The notes under the pieces: generated by a model
What the model saw: the letters and a program-made list of their open reading frames with translations, nothing else
The model's database searches: none
Told to the model about the DNA's origin: nothing
Program-made: the position numbers and the translations under genes
Origin: Hirudinaria manillensis
Lineage: Eukaryota > Annelida > Clitellata > Hirudinida > Hirudinidae
Direction of reading: 5' to 3'
Length of the DNA: 64,000 nucleotides
Assembly (NCBI GenBank): GCA_034509925.1
Contig: CM067535.1
Location: 5,869,701-5,933,700 of the forward strand
Part shown: in pieces, positions 1 through 12,270 of the stretch
Layout of the letters: every line of letters begins with the position of its first letter
How positions within the stretch are numbered: position 1 is the stretch's first letter

Positions 1-1111
1 ATTGAAAAAGAAAAGAAACACGTTGAAGTTGAAATTGTTTTAATTGCTTTTTTAAGTCTTCCTTGTCAGTTAATTGTCAAGTTTAATGCTTTTATGGTTA
101 CCGTGTAATTTACAGTAGGCGTAATGTTACTCCTAAGCGGTGTTCGTTTATTGAAATTTATTGATATAAAATTTATGAAATATTCGTAAATTTAGAAAAA
201 AAAAGTTTATTATATTGAGTAAAATATAACAAATGTAAAGCCAAATGATTATGTTACATTTATTATATAACATATTAACTGTTAGTATTAACCAAAGATT
301 CCTCATTAAACAATTGCACACACAGGCTCAGGAATATCTGAATTCCCATCTGAAGTTTGACTCCAGCATCGAATCCTTTGAAATAATCAGTCATAAATAT
401 GCCAAAGTACCATGGATGATTGGAAAGGATTCTTTCTCCTCTGGAATCAAGGATATTTTACAACGAGTTTCCTAATCATGCCAACCCTTTCCAGTCCAAA
501 CAAGATTTCTTGACGTTTATAAGTAATTAATTAACCTTTTAACTTTGAAAAGAAGTTAATATTATAATTAATTTTATCTCAGGCATCACATTCTCACATC
601 GACCTATCGAATCTATTCTACCTTGACCGTTAAGAAACCTGGCTTAATGAACTTCAAAGTAGAAAATGGTTTTTCGAAGACTTTATGAATTATTGCTTTC
701 CTTGTTCACGAATCACCAAAGCACGATTCGACTTCAAACTTCGAAGCATTGAATTCTCAGCAGATGTTGCCAAATATTTTTTTAAAAATATATTTTTAAA
801 ATCTATATTCCGTATGATTGCCTGACACTGACATGAAAATTATAATTGGATTGGATTGGACTGCTAACCCATGCTGCCTTTCTCAGATCTAGTGTTTAAC
901 TTTGGATTTAATATTTATTTAAAATATATAATAGCATTATATTACAGACCTGCTGAATAAGTATGGAGACGGAAAATAATTATAAAGATAAATTAACTTT
1001 ATTATTATTGTTATTATTATTATTTACATTCGGGATGGAATATGTTTCTATTCATGCAAAGAATTTGTATAACTTTTGTCAGCGATCCGAGGGTCCTTGA
1101 TTGTGTGGATT

Positions 1112-1185
1112 AAAGAAATAAATAAACAAACAAACAAATGAACAAACAAATAAATAAATAAGTAAATAAATAAATAAATAAACAA
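1112..1185. repeat. (AAAT)n/(AAAC)n microsatellite
   Basis: Tetranucleotide repeat mixing AAAT and AAAC units with a few substitutions. It produces a spurious Leu/Phe/Tyr-rich ORF on the minus strand. Confidence 0.9.
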
Positions 1186-1422
1186 CTAGAAAAATAAATG
1201 CCCCCAGAGTAATTATTTGAACTCGGAAATTCATGGATTCTAAAAAGTGATCTGAGGAAATGAGTCTACAATAAATGGAACGTACCATAAATTGGACCAC
1301 AACACCGCTCATCTTCCGACACTTCAAGTGCGAAGGTCAGGTTACCATGTGCAAGTGAAGCCCTACATCATCACAACACATCACATAACATCACGTTGAC
1401 CACAGACGGCTTGTCTAGTAAT

Positions 1423-1596
1423 GGCAGATGCATTATTCATTAATAAACTATAGCAGATGCACTGTGCATCAATGCATAATAGCAGCTACGTTGTGCTTTA
1501 AATCGTAAAAGCAGATGCGTTGTGCATTCATACACAAGAGCAGATGCATTGAGGATCAATGCATAATAGCATTACGCCTTGTGCATTGTTGCAACA
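1423..1596. repeat. 29-bp minisatellite, about 6 diverged units
   Basis: Units begin at 1423, 1452, 1481, 1510, 1539 and 1568, each 29 bp. The common core is AGCAGATGC followed by TTGTGCAT and a variable tail, often ATGCATAAT. Four units keep the E-box hexamer CAGATG. The units differ at many positions but the period is exact for the last five, which suggests an old array. Confidence 0.75.
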
Positions 1597-2721
1597 TCAC
1601 GCGAGAGCTTTCCAAATGCTGGACGAGATTTGATCGTACAAGTGCGATTCTTTCAAAGGATCTTTGCTGAAGATTTCCTCCAAAGTTAAACAACCGATGA
1701 CACTAATTAATTAAGTAATAATATTTATTAATAATATTAAATAAAACGAATAAATTCATCCCATGAATTATTATTTCGTCAACATTTACTTTTCCAGTCT
1801 GCGTTTGTTTACTTTAAAAATTTGCCCCTAAAAAAAACTTTCAGTTTTTGCTGAATATTCGAACAATGCATCTTCAAACAAAGACTTTCGATGAGCATAT
1901 TTCGAGAAATTATTTGGACGTCGGAAGAAAGACTTAATAATATTATTCAAAATATAAATTATTTTTAATATAATATCTTATTTTAGACATTCATTCAACA
2001 TACCAATCATATCAATCCAACAAAACACAATTACTATGCGAATATGTTTTGTATTTGTTTGAATAATTTCATTAATGCTTTGCATCCCTCTGCTAGAAGT
2101 TGGTGTCTTAAATGGAAAATTCCGTACGGATCACTTGAAATTATTTACTAAAATATTGTTTTTACCTGTTTTAAAATTTTGAAAATTCATCGTTTTTATT
2201 TTTAATTTTCAGAAAATTTAAAAAAAAACCCTTCAAAGCACCAGGCTTTAAAATGCATTGAAGAAGAGACGTAATTTTATCCAACCACATTTACGGGTCA
2301 TTGAGGGCAATTTAATTAAATTATATCATAAAAATAATTATTTAATTCATGTTCATATTAATTTATATGAATAGTTTTATGAGATCCGCTTATGTTTTTG
2401 AATTTGACTTTCATTTCATCTTAATCTTACGAGGCAATTGAAGTCCACGGGACTATTCCTTAAACCGCGTAACTAAGTAAGTTGTAATCGTAAATAGACC
2501 AAAATTGGTAATATCAATTAAAATTATAATATATTAATTAATAATAAAATTCATAAAATGTTTTAATATATAATCATTTAAAATAGCAATTATTAAATTG
2601 TCGTCATTTGAAAATATTATAAATAATTATATTTCTTATGCTAAATGTTAATGTTTTCTAACAAAAATCAGAATGTAATTGCAATCCTGAATTTATTATT
2701 TATTCCATTTAATTGCAAAAC

Positions 2722-2752
<31 letters not shown>
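2722..2752. repeat. (AAT)n microsatellite
   Basis: About ten AAT units. It is one of several dozen A+T-rich trinucleotide tracts in the window. Confidence 0.9.
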
Positions 2753-2754
<2 letters not shown>

Positions 2755-3639
2755 TTATGTAACAATTACGAAATCTTCGATGCTGTTCGATAAGTTCGTC
2801 TCTTAAGATATCGTAAAGAATTATTAAAATTGCAAGTTACGATTGGCACGAGACGCCATCTTGAGGGAGTTAAGAACAGTTTTTTTTTTAGCCTGAAACA
2901 GAAAGGTTTATTATGTCTGAAATATTAAGCTGAAATAAATCACTCTCCATGCGCCATAAATTCAATTCTTGGAACGAAAAAGATTGGAGTGGTGGAAGAG
3001 AAAAAGAAGGAGAGAAACGGAGAATTGAATTTATTGACAGGATGGTGCTGTTAACAACCATTGGTCCGCTAATTATTGACGATTAATTTTTAATATTATG
3101 GATAAAATAATAATAATAATGATAATTGTTATTATAACGAAATTTTAATTGTGATTATGTCGTTTAATTTCAATTAAATTTAATTATCTTTTCGACGAAT
3201 AAGTTGCAAATTTAGTAACTTCAAAGACATATTTGTATTAATAATTAACGTGATTAACGTAATTATTAATAATAGTAAAAATAATAATAATAATAATAAA
3301 CGGAATAAAAATTAATCTCTATCGTTCCATAATAATATCATTGTTATTATTATTATTATCATCAATTGTTATCATCATCGTCAGGACTATTGCAAAATGC
3401 ATTTCTCTCATCTCGTGACATAAAAACTAAAAGGAATTATGTCTGAAATAATGTGACATTTAAAATGCAAATTAGAAAAAATAACGTGGCGCGTAAAAAT
3501 TGTTCAAAATTTAAGAACTTTTTTAAAAACTTTTGTACGTTCCTTTGAATATGTTTTGAAGCTTAGCATAAATCCTTCGATGTACTTTCAAGTCGTTCCT
3601 CAATGACCGCCGAGCGATTTTGATAATGATATCATCATC

Positions 3640-3860
3640 GGATGACTATGCTGATGAAGATGGTGATAGTGATGGTGATGATGGCGTTGGCACGGCAATG
3701 GTAATAATTTGATGATTATAATTATGATAATGACGACAACGATCGCGATATGATGATGGTGATAAGTATCCACGATGAAAATGCCGCTGATGATGATGAT
3801 GATGATATCCGCGGAGATACGATGATGACGACGACGATGATGATGACGGTGGTGGTGATG
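3640..3860. repeat. (GAT)-rich low-complexity tract
   Basis: Imperfect GATGAT/GACGAC repeats. The minus-strand ORF over them is Ser/Pro/His-rich and is a product of the repeat. A short non-repetitive part of that ORF (about 3880-3951, reading MPVNFHKKITSDAE) is not recognised. Confidence 0.7.
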
Positions 3861-4559
3861 GTGGACTTAGGCCAAGAATAAAATCAGGGAATGACATGGC
3901 ATTATTCATCTCGGCATCGCTTGTGATCTTCTTGTGGAAGTTCACAGGCATTTAATCGGGTCGTTTGCTGAGACCTTTCAATTACTCGTGGGTAAATTAT
4001 TATTTCAAACAATTAATTATGGTATAATTATTGTAAAGAATAATTAATCCTTTTAATATTAATAATAAAAATAATAATAGTATGTTAACGATAATTAATT
4101 ATTCCTTATAATAATAATAATAGAGAATGATTATTATAATAATAATGAGAATTTTAAAGGTAATTTTAATGTTAATAAGAATTAATTATTTTTTAAAATA
4201 ATGTTTTTTAATCAATGAATTAATAATAATCATTACGTCATCGTCATCATCATCACCTTCACCTTCTATGGTTGTCAACGTGGCGCTGATAAGGTCTCCT
4301 GTTGAACGAGATTACAGTTTATGATAATCTAATTTTCACTTAATTTTTTAAAAATAAATTTTAACTGATTTAAATATTATTAAATGAATTAAAAGTTTAA
4401 ATATTTTAAAACAAAGCCATAAAATGATTCAAAGTTTCAAGAAAACCGTCACTAAATTCTGATGAATTCTGAGGGAATTTCAAACCAGTTTTCCATGAAA
4501 TCAACCGAGATTTCAAGAGAATCGATTTTAAATTTTAAATAAAAAATAAAAGAAATATA

Positions 4560-4594
4560 AACGAATTGAATAAATAATAAATAAATAAATAAAA

Positions 4595-4625
<31 letters not shown>

Positions 4626-4628
4626 ATA
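4560..4628. repeat. (AAAT)n microsatellite
   Basis: AAAT/AAT repeat of about 70 bp. It explains the Tyr/Leu/Ile-rich minus-strand ORF over it. Confidence 0.9.
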
Positions 4629-4796
4629 GGCTTTTCTAAAATTACGTTTTTTTTTAAATTTTAATAAATTAAAATAAATTTCCAATTGTATTTAATCGAG
4701 TTTTGCTTAGAATTATTTCTTAAATGAGGTAAATTATAAAGTATAGGTCGGCAGCATGTAGTTGTAGATGTTGTGATTGTCGCCATCGTCATCGTT

Positions 4797-4921
4797 GTTC
4801 TTGTTGTGTGTTGATCTTGTTGTTATTGTTGTTGCTGTTGTTGTTGTTGTTATTGTTGTTGCTGTTGTTCTTGTTGTGTGTTGATCTTGTTGTTATTGTT
4901 GTTGTTGCTGTTGTTGTTGTA
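4797..4921. repeat. (GTT)n tract with internal duplication
   Basis: GTT repeats interrupted by GCT and TGTGTTGATC. The interrupted block appears twice in tandem (from about 4797 and about 4867), so a longer segment was duplicated on top of the trinucleotide repeat. Confidence 0.8.
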
Positions 4922-5128
4922 CCGAGCGGTGGATCCTCTTGAAAATCATTGAAGCTCGTGACGATGAAACGTAAACGTTTCCAAACAACCGATGACGTGA
5001 ATGGAAAGCATTTCAAGTCACGAAGAGTTTTATGACTTCATGACTTTCTGTCTTCATCCAACTCAGTTTGGAATAGGAATATGTGAATGCTATCAAAAGA
5101 TATCGTTTAATGGAACAACTATATATGA

Positions 5129-5180
5129 TAATAATAATAATAATAATAATGATGATGATGATAATAATAATAATAATAAA
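5129..5180. repeat. (AAT)n(GAT)n compound microsatellite
   Basis: AAT units, then GAT units, then AAT units again. They encode the Asn/Asp run of a spurious plus-strand ORF. Confidence 0.85.
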
Positions 5181-5853
5181 TATATTACAAATATGAATAT
5201 ACGAATATTTTATATAAAATAATTTATTAAATAAACATTTTATATAATATAATTTATAAATTATGACTTGAATTTATAACGTAAATTTTTGCAGGATATG
5301 TTTTATTAAATATCTGGTTACAAAGTGACCTTAAATTTTTGTAAAAACATTTCAACCTATCTCGAATAATCATTAGAAGGATTTGCAATTATTTTCATCA
5401 ATATTAATAAAAATATTTTCTTAAATAATAGCACATTAATTATAAATATTTTAATCGCTTCAACCAAATACTCGCTTAATTAGACATTAAATAAAATATT
5501 TTAAATAATTTAATTTTGAACTTTAGCAAAACATCTTCAATTTAAGAACTCTGAGAATTTCAAAGTTAATTTTTAAATTACATTATTATTAAAAAGAAAA
5601 AATATCAAGAAAAACTTTTTTTAGACTTAATTTATTAAGAAAAAACTACCCCCTGAAACTCCTCCGAGACGAGAAGGAAATGTCGATTGAGAAGATAAAA
5701 AAAAAAAGAAAGATGGAGATGATAAGGCATCTAATGTTGTTCATTGGACGGCATTCCTTGATGATCAGCTTCGACACGAATATGTAAATACTTCAATACG
5801 CAAAACACAACACATCCAACGGTTCATTACGACCGGCCATAAACGAATACAAG

Positions 5854-5856
5854 CAG

Positions 5857-5888
<32 letters not shown>

Positions 5889-5905
5889 CTAAACGGACAG
5901 ACGAA
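5854..5905. repeat. (GACA)n microsatellite
   Basis: ACAG repeats with GGAC interruptions. Confidence 0.85.
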
Positions 5906-6930
5906 TACAAATGAGGAAGCATAAAAAATACAACTGCACGTGCAGGCAGAAATACATCACTCCCTAACAAGATGGCTTAACGAGAAAAATTTAGCAAATG
6001 AGTTATGATGTTAGAAGGTCGTACTTTCAAAAAAGTTCTTAAAAAATTCATGGACTTTGGAAGTGAACAGAATTTTAAAGATGAACAGGCGTTCCAAAGA
6101 AGTTACGAGTTCATGTTAACACACGTGGCAATTTCTGATTTGTTAATCATTCTTAAGCTGGCTTAAATCAGAAATACAAATGCAAATATCTATATATAAA
6201 AAGATATTTACGTCTGATTTCGATTGCAATCCGGGCCAAATTATTTTGGAATCAAATTATTTTGGAATCAGTTTTACTTTTATTAAAATGAGTCAACAAT
6301 AGTTTTTCAACGATCGACTTACACAACCATCTGATTTCACGCGTCAACTTGAAAACACTACCTATAACTTTTAACTTATAAGTTGCAAGTCATAAGTTAG
6401 GTAATGAATTAGTAGTTAATTAGTAACATCTTATGAAGGAGAATTCCTTTCTTTGTGAAATCATTTCTAGCCTCCAGCATTTTGGAAACGAACAAGTTGA
6501 AAGTTGGAGTTGGAAAGCAAAAACAAAAAGGCATATGAAGAGGCATATGTTCTCCTGTGAGAGGGAAACATACATCAGATGCTGTTAGATAAGAGACAAA
6601 TGCTGAGGCAAATATTTTTATCGACATTTATTTGTCGCTGGAACAAAATGTAAGTTTTATTTCATCGATTGACCACAGTTTCTTCTTTTTTATAATGGAA
6701 CTTGAATTGAATAGGTTAGTAATGTAATTTATTTTTGCTAAGTTGTGAATTTTATTAAAATTTATCAATTTATTTTGCTGATATATTATTATAATTCACG
6801 TTTACGAAATTATTTTTAAAATAATAAAAAAAGTAATTTAGCCTCGAATTCCAAATGTTTAATAACAGAAAAATGACTTTGTCCATTTATTATGAAATTT
6901 TTATGTTAATGATGTCTCTGTACGTTCTTA

Positions 6931-7050
6931 TATGTTACTGCATGTTATTACATATTATTGTATATTACTCCGTATTATTGTATATTAATGAATATTATTG
7001 CATATTACTACATATTATCGCATATCACTGCATGTTATTGCATGTTACCG
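6931..7050. repeat. 10-bp minisatellite, 12 units
   Basis: Twelve consecutive 10-mers of consensus YATRTTAYTG run with no change in period. Every unit keeps a TATTA- or TGTTA-like core. The plus-strand ORF over it (repeats of CYCMLL/YCILLH type) is a by-product. Confidence 0.85.
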
Positions 7051-7541
7051 CCATCTAAGCTCACAACTGGAAAACGTCATTCGAAAAATAAATTCGCTAC
7101 TTAAATTCAGTTAATCTCATTTTCCGTCCTTCCATATTTCATACATTTCCGATGGAATTGGATAAAAACATCCATAATTGAAAGCTCACAAGTGATGTAA
7201 CCATTGAAATCATTCAAAAATGTGGCCAAAATGTGGTTATTAACATTATTTTAATTAATTAATGCAAATAATTAAAAACATTTCGTGTTTTGAATTTTTA
7301 AATCTGCCTCTCTTGTCCTGATTTATTTCTCAGGCATTATAGCACAAATGTTGGGTAATACGCTTTTAAGCTCCATTTCCTTAAATTTCCAAGAAATTAA
7401 GACTTGAAGAGATGATTTAAATGATATAAAGAGGAATAATAAAAATAATTATTTCAGAAAATAAAATTTCGTTTATTTATTTATTTTTTATTTATTTATT
7501 TTTGAAGCATCGTGAAGAAAGTAAATTTCTTGTCGACTTAC

Positions 7542-10500
7542 GAGGCAGCGTCAGTCATCATTCCGAGTTGAATAGTTGGAAAGGACAACAGAACCACTTC
7601 ACCCTTCAGACCGAGAAAGAAGTATTGACACGAGGAGTTCCGTGGGTAGTTTTGTGGGTAGCATGGGGAGAAAATGGCCCCCTCTTTGACGGTTTTCCTG
7701 CTCACGAAGTCGTACGAACACTGAGAACCCCATTTCAAGTCTCCGTTTTTCATTGCAAAATTGCCTTTAAAAGTTACGATTTAAAATTTAAATATTTTAA
7801 TGACAATATAATTTTGTTGCTGTTTTATTTATTTTATTTTATTTAAGAATCTTTATTCTATTAAGTTTTTTATAACAATTTTAAATAAGTACATTTTTTT
7901 ATTTAATTTGTTTAAATTAATATTTTTTATTAATTGTGAGACAGTTGAACAATTCTGAATGTTTATGGAAATTTAATGGATAATGATGCATAATTACAAT
8001 GTATAATGTATAATAAATCACGATGATTATCATTTCAAAATAATATTTAATAACAATTAAAAATAATAACGAATTCGCATTTAAATTATTTAAATTTTTA
8101 ATAAAATATTTAAAACTTAAAATTATTTTTTACGAAAATCATTAAAAAGTTCATTTTAAGCTCGGATTAAAGTCTAATCCATTTTATCAAAATTTCTTGT
8201 TCAAAATTCAAGTAAATATTTTTAAAACATTTTTTGTAATAATTTAATATTCAATAATTCTGTTAATAATGTTTTAATAATCCAATTTAATAATTTAATT
8301 ATAATTTAATTTATAATTCATCAAAATAATTTTTTTATTTATTTTATTTTTTAAAAAGCCGACAGGTAATTGGAACAAAATTTGATTTTTAAATTTAAAA
8401 AAATGTCGTTTTGATGTCAATTCAATTTTTTAAAATTATTTCTAAATTTAAATTTTTTTAAATTAATTTTTTTAATATATTAAATTCATTAATAATATAA
8501 ATTAAATTTATGGTAATATTATAAATATTTATATTCCAAATAATTTATCATAATAATACTAATAAAGTTAGGTTATTAAATATTTAAATTCAACATTTAG
8601 GCTCAAATAAATATATTGGATTATTCTTAGATCACGATGCCAAATATAAAATCTTGTTAACCTTATTATGAAATAATAACTAATGTTAACCAATTATCAT
8701 TATCAGCTGTATCTGCATACATCATCACACCTCTGATGATTGGTTAAGTTATAAATTGATGATTAGATAACTGATTAGATCTGGTTACGATGGATCTGAA
8801 ACTTAACAATTAATTAAATTATTTATTTATTAAACTTAATTAATCAATTAATTGGCTTAGGTTGTAAATATTGTAGTAATAGTAATTATTACATCGTAAC
8901 CCATTGCACTCCATGGTCACATGTCATAGCAACATACACAATATTCCACTTAAAGTTACCTTTGGGCATTGCTAGGAACCCTATTTTCTTATTCAGAATA
9001 TAAACACGCAAGGGTTGGTTAAGTTTTAATTGTTAGCAAGTCCATTGGACGGTAATTAATAAAATTATTACGGCCTAACAACTTTAACTATATTTTTTAT
9101 AAGGCACTAATTATCGAGTAACTGATCAATGGTTACGAACTCGAATCGATGAATTTGTAGCTTCCCATGAAACCGGTGGCATTTCGAGGCTGAAATCCCG
9201 AGTGGAATTCGAGAATCAGGGATCGTTTCGATGAGAAAAACTTGTCGTTGTTCGGGTCCAAACTGCCGCAGAGTTTGTGATCAGGTAACTGGTTGTCTGA
9301 TACTTCGGGTCTTTCGATGTTCACGTAGAGGTGCAAGTGATCGCCACACCTGGTTATTTATCGGCGCATTATTGATTATTTACATTATTAAATTTACATT
9401 ATTGATTTGTTTCTTTACTTGAGTCAGTTTATTTCGACTACTTTGGAGTAACTTTTATCTTCGATTTGATGTTAGTTAATTTATCAATTCCGTCAACAAG
9501 AACTCCATCAAGTTCCCCTTCCATTGAGAACATTGAATTAAATTAATTTACGAATTTTATGGATAAATTAGCGACAAATTCTAAAAATCTGCTTCAAGTT
9601 TTTCTTTTATAAATAATAATAGTAATAATAATGATAATAATAATATTAATAATAATAATAATAATAATAATGATATTAAAAATAATAATAATAATAAAAA
9701 TAATGTGGAACAACATCGGTTTGTTTAAATCGTGATTAGAAATTCAAATGCGAAAATTGCGTCCATCTTGGTTCCCTCGTGAAATGATAACGATGCCGTG
9801 ATAAGCACATCCTTCTGTTTTAAACGCTTCAGTTTTTAAAAAATTGTTTTTCGAATTTTCCTATAATTGTTTCGTTAATTCTGTAAAACTATCGTAACTT
9901 TGCTCCTTGTTTCATATTTCGTTTCCAAGGAAATTTACTTCCTCTTGTTGGTCGATTGTTTCAATGGCTTAGGACTTTCTGTCTCTTTTGGAAATAAATA
10001 AATTAAGAAATTAATTAATAAACAAATAAATAATAAATAAATATAAATAACAGTCTAGGCTGAAATTAAAATTAGTTTTATTTAAGGATATAATTTGTAA
10101 TTAAATAAAAAGGCGTTTAGTGGCAAACAGTTAACGAATGAATAATTCTTTTCATTTTATAATAATATAATTGCTTTTAAATTGGAATAATAATATTTTA
10201 ACATCAAATGTTTAAATTATTTTTTATTTTATTTGGAAACTGGGCGCCAAATTAAATGTTTTACTTCTGGAATAAGGAAGGAGCCTAAATTGATCGCATA
10301 AACGTGGTGGGTTCGTGTTAGCAATGCTTCACACTTACGATTTCTAAAGGGAAACGTATTTGTTGAATTTTTGAACATATTTTCGCTTTAAATTCGATAA
10401 AATTGTGATTTAAGGAGTGCGATTGCAATTTACCCTTGCAATAAGTGCAACTCGATTATTAATCAAATATAATCTTCCTAGTAATAGTGTTGTGCATGCT

Positions 10501-11803
10501 GGAATTTGGTAACAGAAGAAATGGTAATGAATGGTACATTTCAATTTAAGTCGACAACGGTTATGGTGTCAGAAGTTGTAATGTTTAACTAGTAACTAGT
10601 TGGTTCTTTTGGTTATATCACGCTGTTTTTTTTTTGTGTTTTATATTTTGTATGTATTTGGAAATAATGCCTGTTACATAATAATAATAATAATAGTAAC
10701 ATTAATAATAATAAAAGATAACATATTTTAAAATTTAAAAAAACTTTATTTTTCTGTCTTTTAAATAATCCAAATGTCATGTGTAATATCTAAATTTGCT
10801 GAAATGTTGTTCAGCAAAATAACCATTTCCTCGAAAATAACAACGGCTTAAAGTGACAAAAAAGGCGAATGTAATTTATCATTTCATATTTTGCATTTGT
10901 TCACGTTCACTGACAGATGTGAACTATTATCACGAGGGAACACAAACTGCAAAGTAGTGGACTGGTGACAGAAGGTTGAGTACAACATCGAGGACCTACC
11001 GGGGAAGGGAGGTTATTAAATAAGTCAAATATATACGAATATTAACTAAGCTGTCCCAAGTAATAATAATAGTAATAATAGCAATCAGAATAATATAATA
11101 ATCTTTTGTTGTAAAACATTTAATAATAATTGACATGACGACCAGATTAATTTTTAAATACTTCTCATTAATGAAGCGGTTGGTTGAAAACTGACTCCAT
11201 AATTTGATTTCAAATTAAATGACAATCAATGTATTAATTCAATTCATCGTTCCTCAATCAGAATTTGTGCTTTTTGCTAAACCCGTGCTGACAGGATTTA
11301 AAAACAGCAGACGAGGATGTTGATGCTTTTAAAGTAAAACAAAATTTAAGGAACGGATTTATATTTGGAAAACATGTTGCGATGTTCAATTGATTTTATT
11401 AAAGGTGAACAGATGCTTTAGGATGCCTAAAAGGTTATGAAGTATTTAATAAATATAAAGTTATGTTATGAAATACAAAACAGAATCGATATAAATAAAC
11501 TTTTAGACTGAACGATTAATGCCAAATAGAAGAATATATAGAATATAAAGAACAAATCCTCTTTATATCAAGAAAGAAGACAAGATTAACCTCACACAAA
11601 AACTTTAAAACGGAATTTTAATACCAACTCTCCATCTTCTGCCAAGTTGAGATGATGCAAATGAATGCTGACGATTTCGTCGAATTCACCGATGAAGGTG
11701 TAAAGGACACAAGAAACGTTGGCAGGGTAAGGTCCGGGGAAGTTGGTGGAGCTGAAGGATCCACCGGACCTTCCTGTGCTCTCGAAGATCAGACATGAGC
11801 ATC
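7542..11803 (-). CDS. CUB-domain protein, partial (three exons seen)
   Basis: Minus-strand gene fragment. Exon a (about 11803-11596, or ending at 11625) encodes the first half of a CUB domain: an early Cys, then the GGSFSSTNFPGPYPANVSC motif typical of CUB strands, then IHLHHLNL. Exon b (9349-9137) continues with CGDHLHLYVNI, the HKLCG motif and GFMGSYKFID, the canonical end of a CUB domain. Exon c (about 7720-7542) starts a second CUB domain with CSYDFVS, FSPCYPQNYP and SSCQYFFLG. Its donor is GTAAGT at 7541-7536. CUB domains are extracellular beta-sandwich binding modules, so the product is probably secreted or membrane-anchored. The TNFPGPYP/SPCYPQNYP style recalls SOL-1 and NETO-like CUB proteins, but that is only a resemblance. 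Exon a fits exon b in phase if it uses the GTGAGG donor at 11595. Exon b ends in phase 2, which does not fit exon c, so a small linker exon between them is likely. The start and end of the gene were not found. Confidence 0.7.
7721..9136. other. Intron sequence of the CUB gene
   Basis: Very A+T-rich, with scattered AAT and AATT runs and no conserved coding segment seen. A small linker exon is expected here from the phase mismatch between the flanking CUB exons, but I could not place it. Confidence 0.55.
9350..11595. other. Large intron of the CUB gene
   Basis: About 2.2 kb separating the two exons of the first CUB domain. It holds an (AAT)n tract at 9614-9705 and small AAT runs near 10680 and 11060. 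No other feature was recognised. Confidence 0.6.
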
Positions 11804-12220
11804 CTTTAATTTATTGGGGATGCAATTTTGAATTTTAAATTTTCTTCTTTTTTTTCTTGTATAACTTTCATAGCTTCAGAAATAAATTGGCAGCGTTGGA
11901 TAAAAACGAAAAATTCTTTTGAAATTATTCTTTCGATCTTTCAAAAATTACTTATTTAGTGCTATTTATTAATAATACAGTGAGAGCAAATAAATTAGAT
12001 GTTGAATTGCACATATTAAATGTCAAAATTGCCTTAATGCTGTAATTTTTCACAGTTTATTTCAGTGTTTATTTTTTCATTTTTCAAATATTTATAAAAT
12101 TGTCGAAATTCGTAATCGAACAAAATCTAAACCAAAATCTCAGTTTTACTCATGCTAAGAACAATACTCGCTAGAATTAAAGAGCATAATTGCGATCCAG
12201 GATTACCTGATTACCAATTA

Positions 12221-12270
12221 CATTGGATAGCATTGAATAGCATTGGATGGCATTGGATAGCATTGGATTA
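12221..12270. repeat. 10-bp minisatellite (ATAGCATTGG)
   Basis: About five copies of a 10-bp unit, CATTGGATAG with single-base variants. Confidence 0.8.

Larger units (their letters stand above)
1..7541. other. Gene-poor A+T-rich region
   Basis: No exon here can be assigned to a protein family. The segment at about 330-480 is open on both strands (plus-strand ORF 245-475; minus strand reads ERILSNHPWYFGIF), but neither reading is recognised and no clean splice pair frames it. The rest is A+T-rich DNA with AAT, AAAT, GTT and GACA simple repeats and two minisatellites listed separately. The remaining exons of the CUB-domain gene, which reads leftward from 11.8 kb, should lie in this stretch or beyond the window. 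I searched for the second half of its second CUB domain (Cys followed by a D-x-L motif and LCG) and did not find it. Confidence 0.6.

Noticed and set aside
6409-6627. Minus-strand segment after a good acceptor (TTTCCCTCTCACAG) at about 6555, hydrophobic and Cys-rich
   Set aside because: It could be a membrane exon of the CUB gene, but in the phase required by the CUB exon it hits a stop and resembles neither a CUB half nor a known tail.
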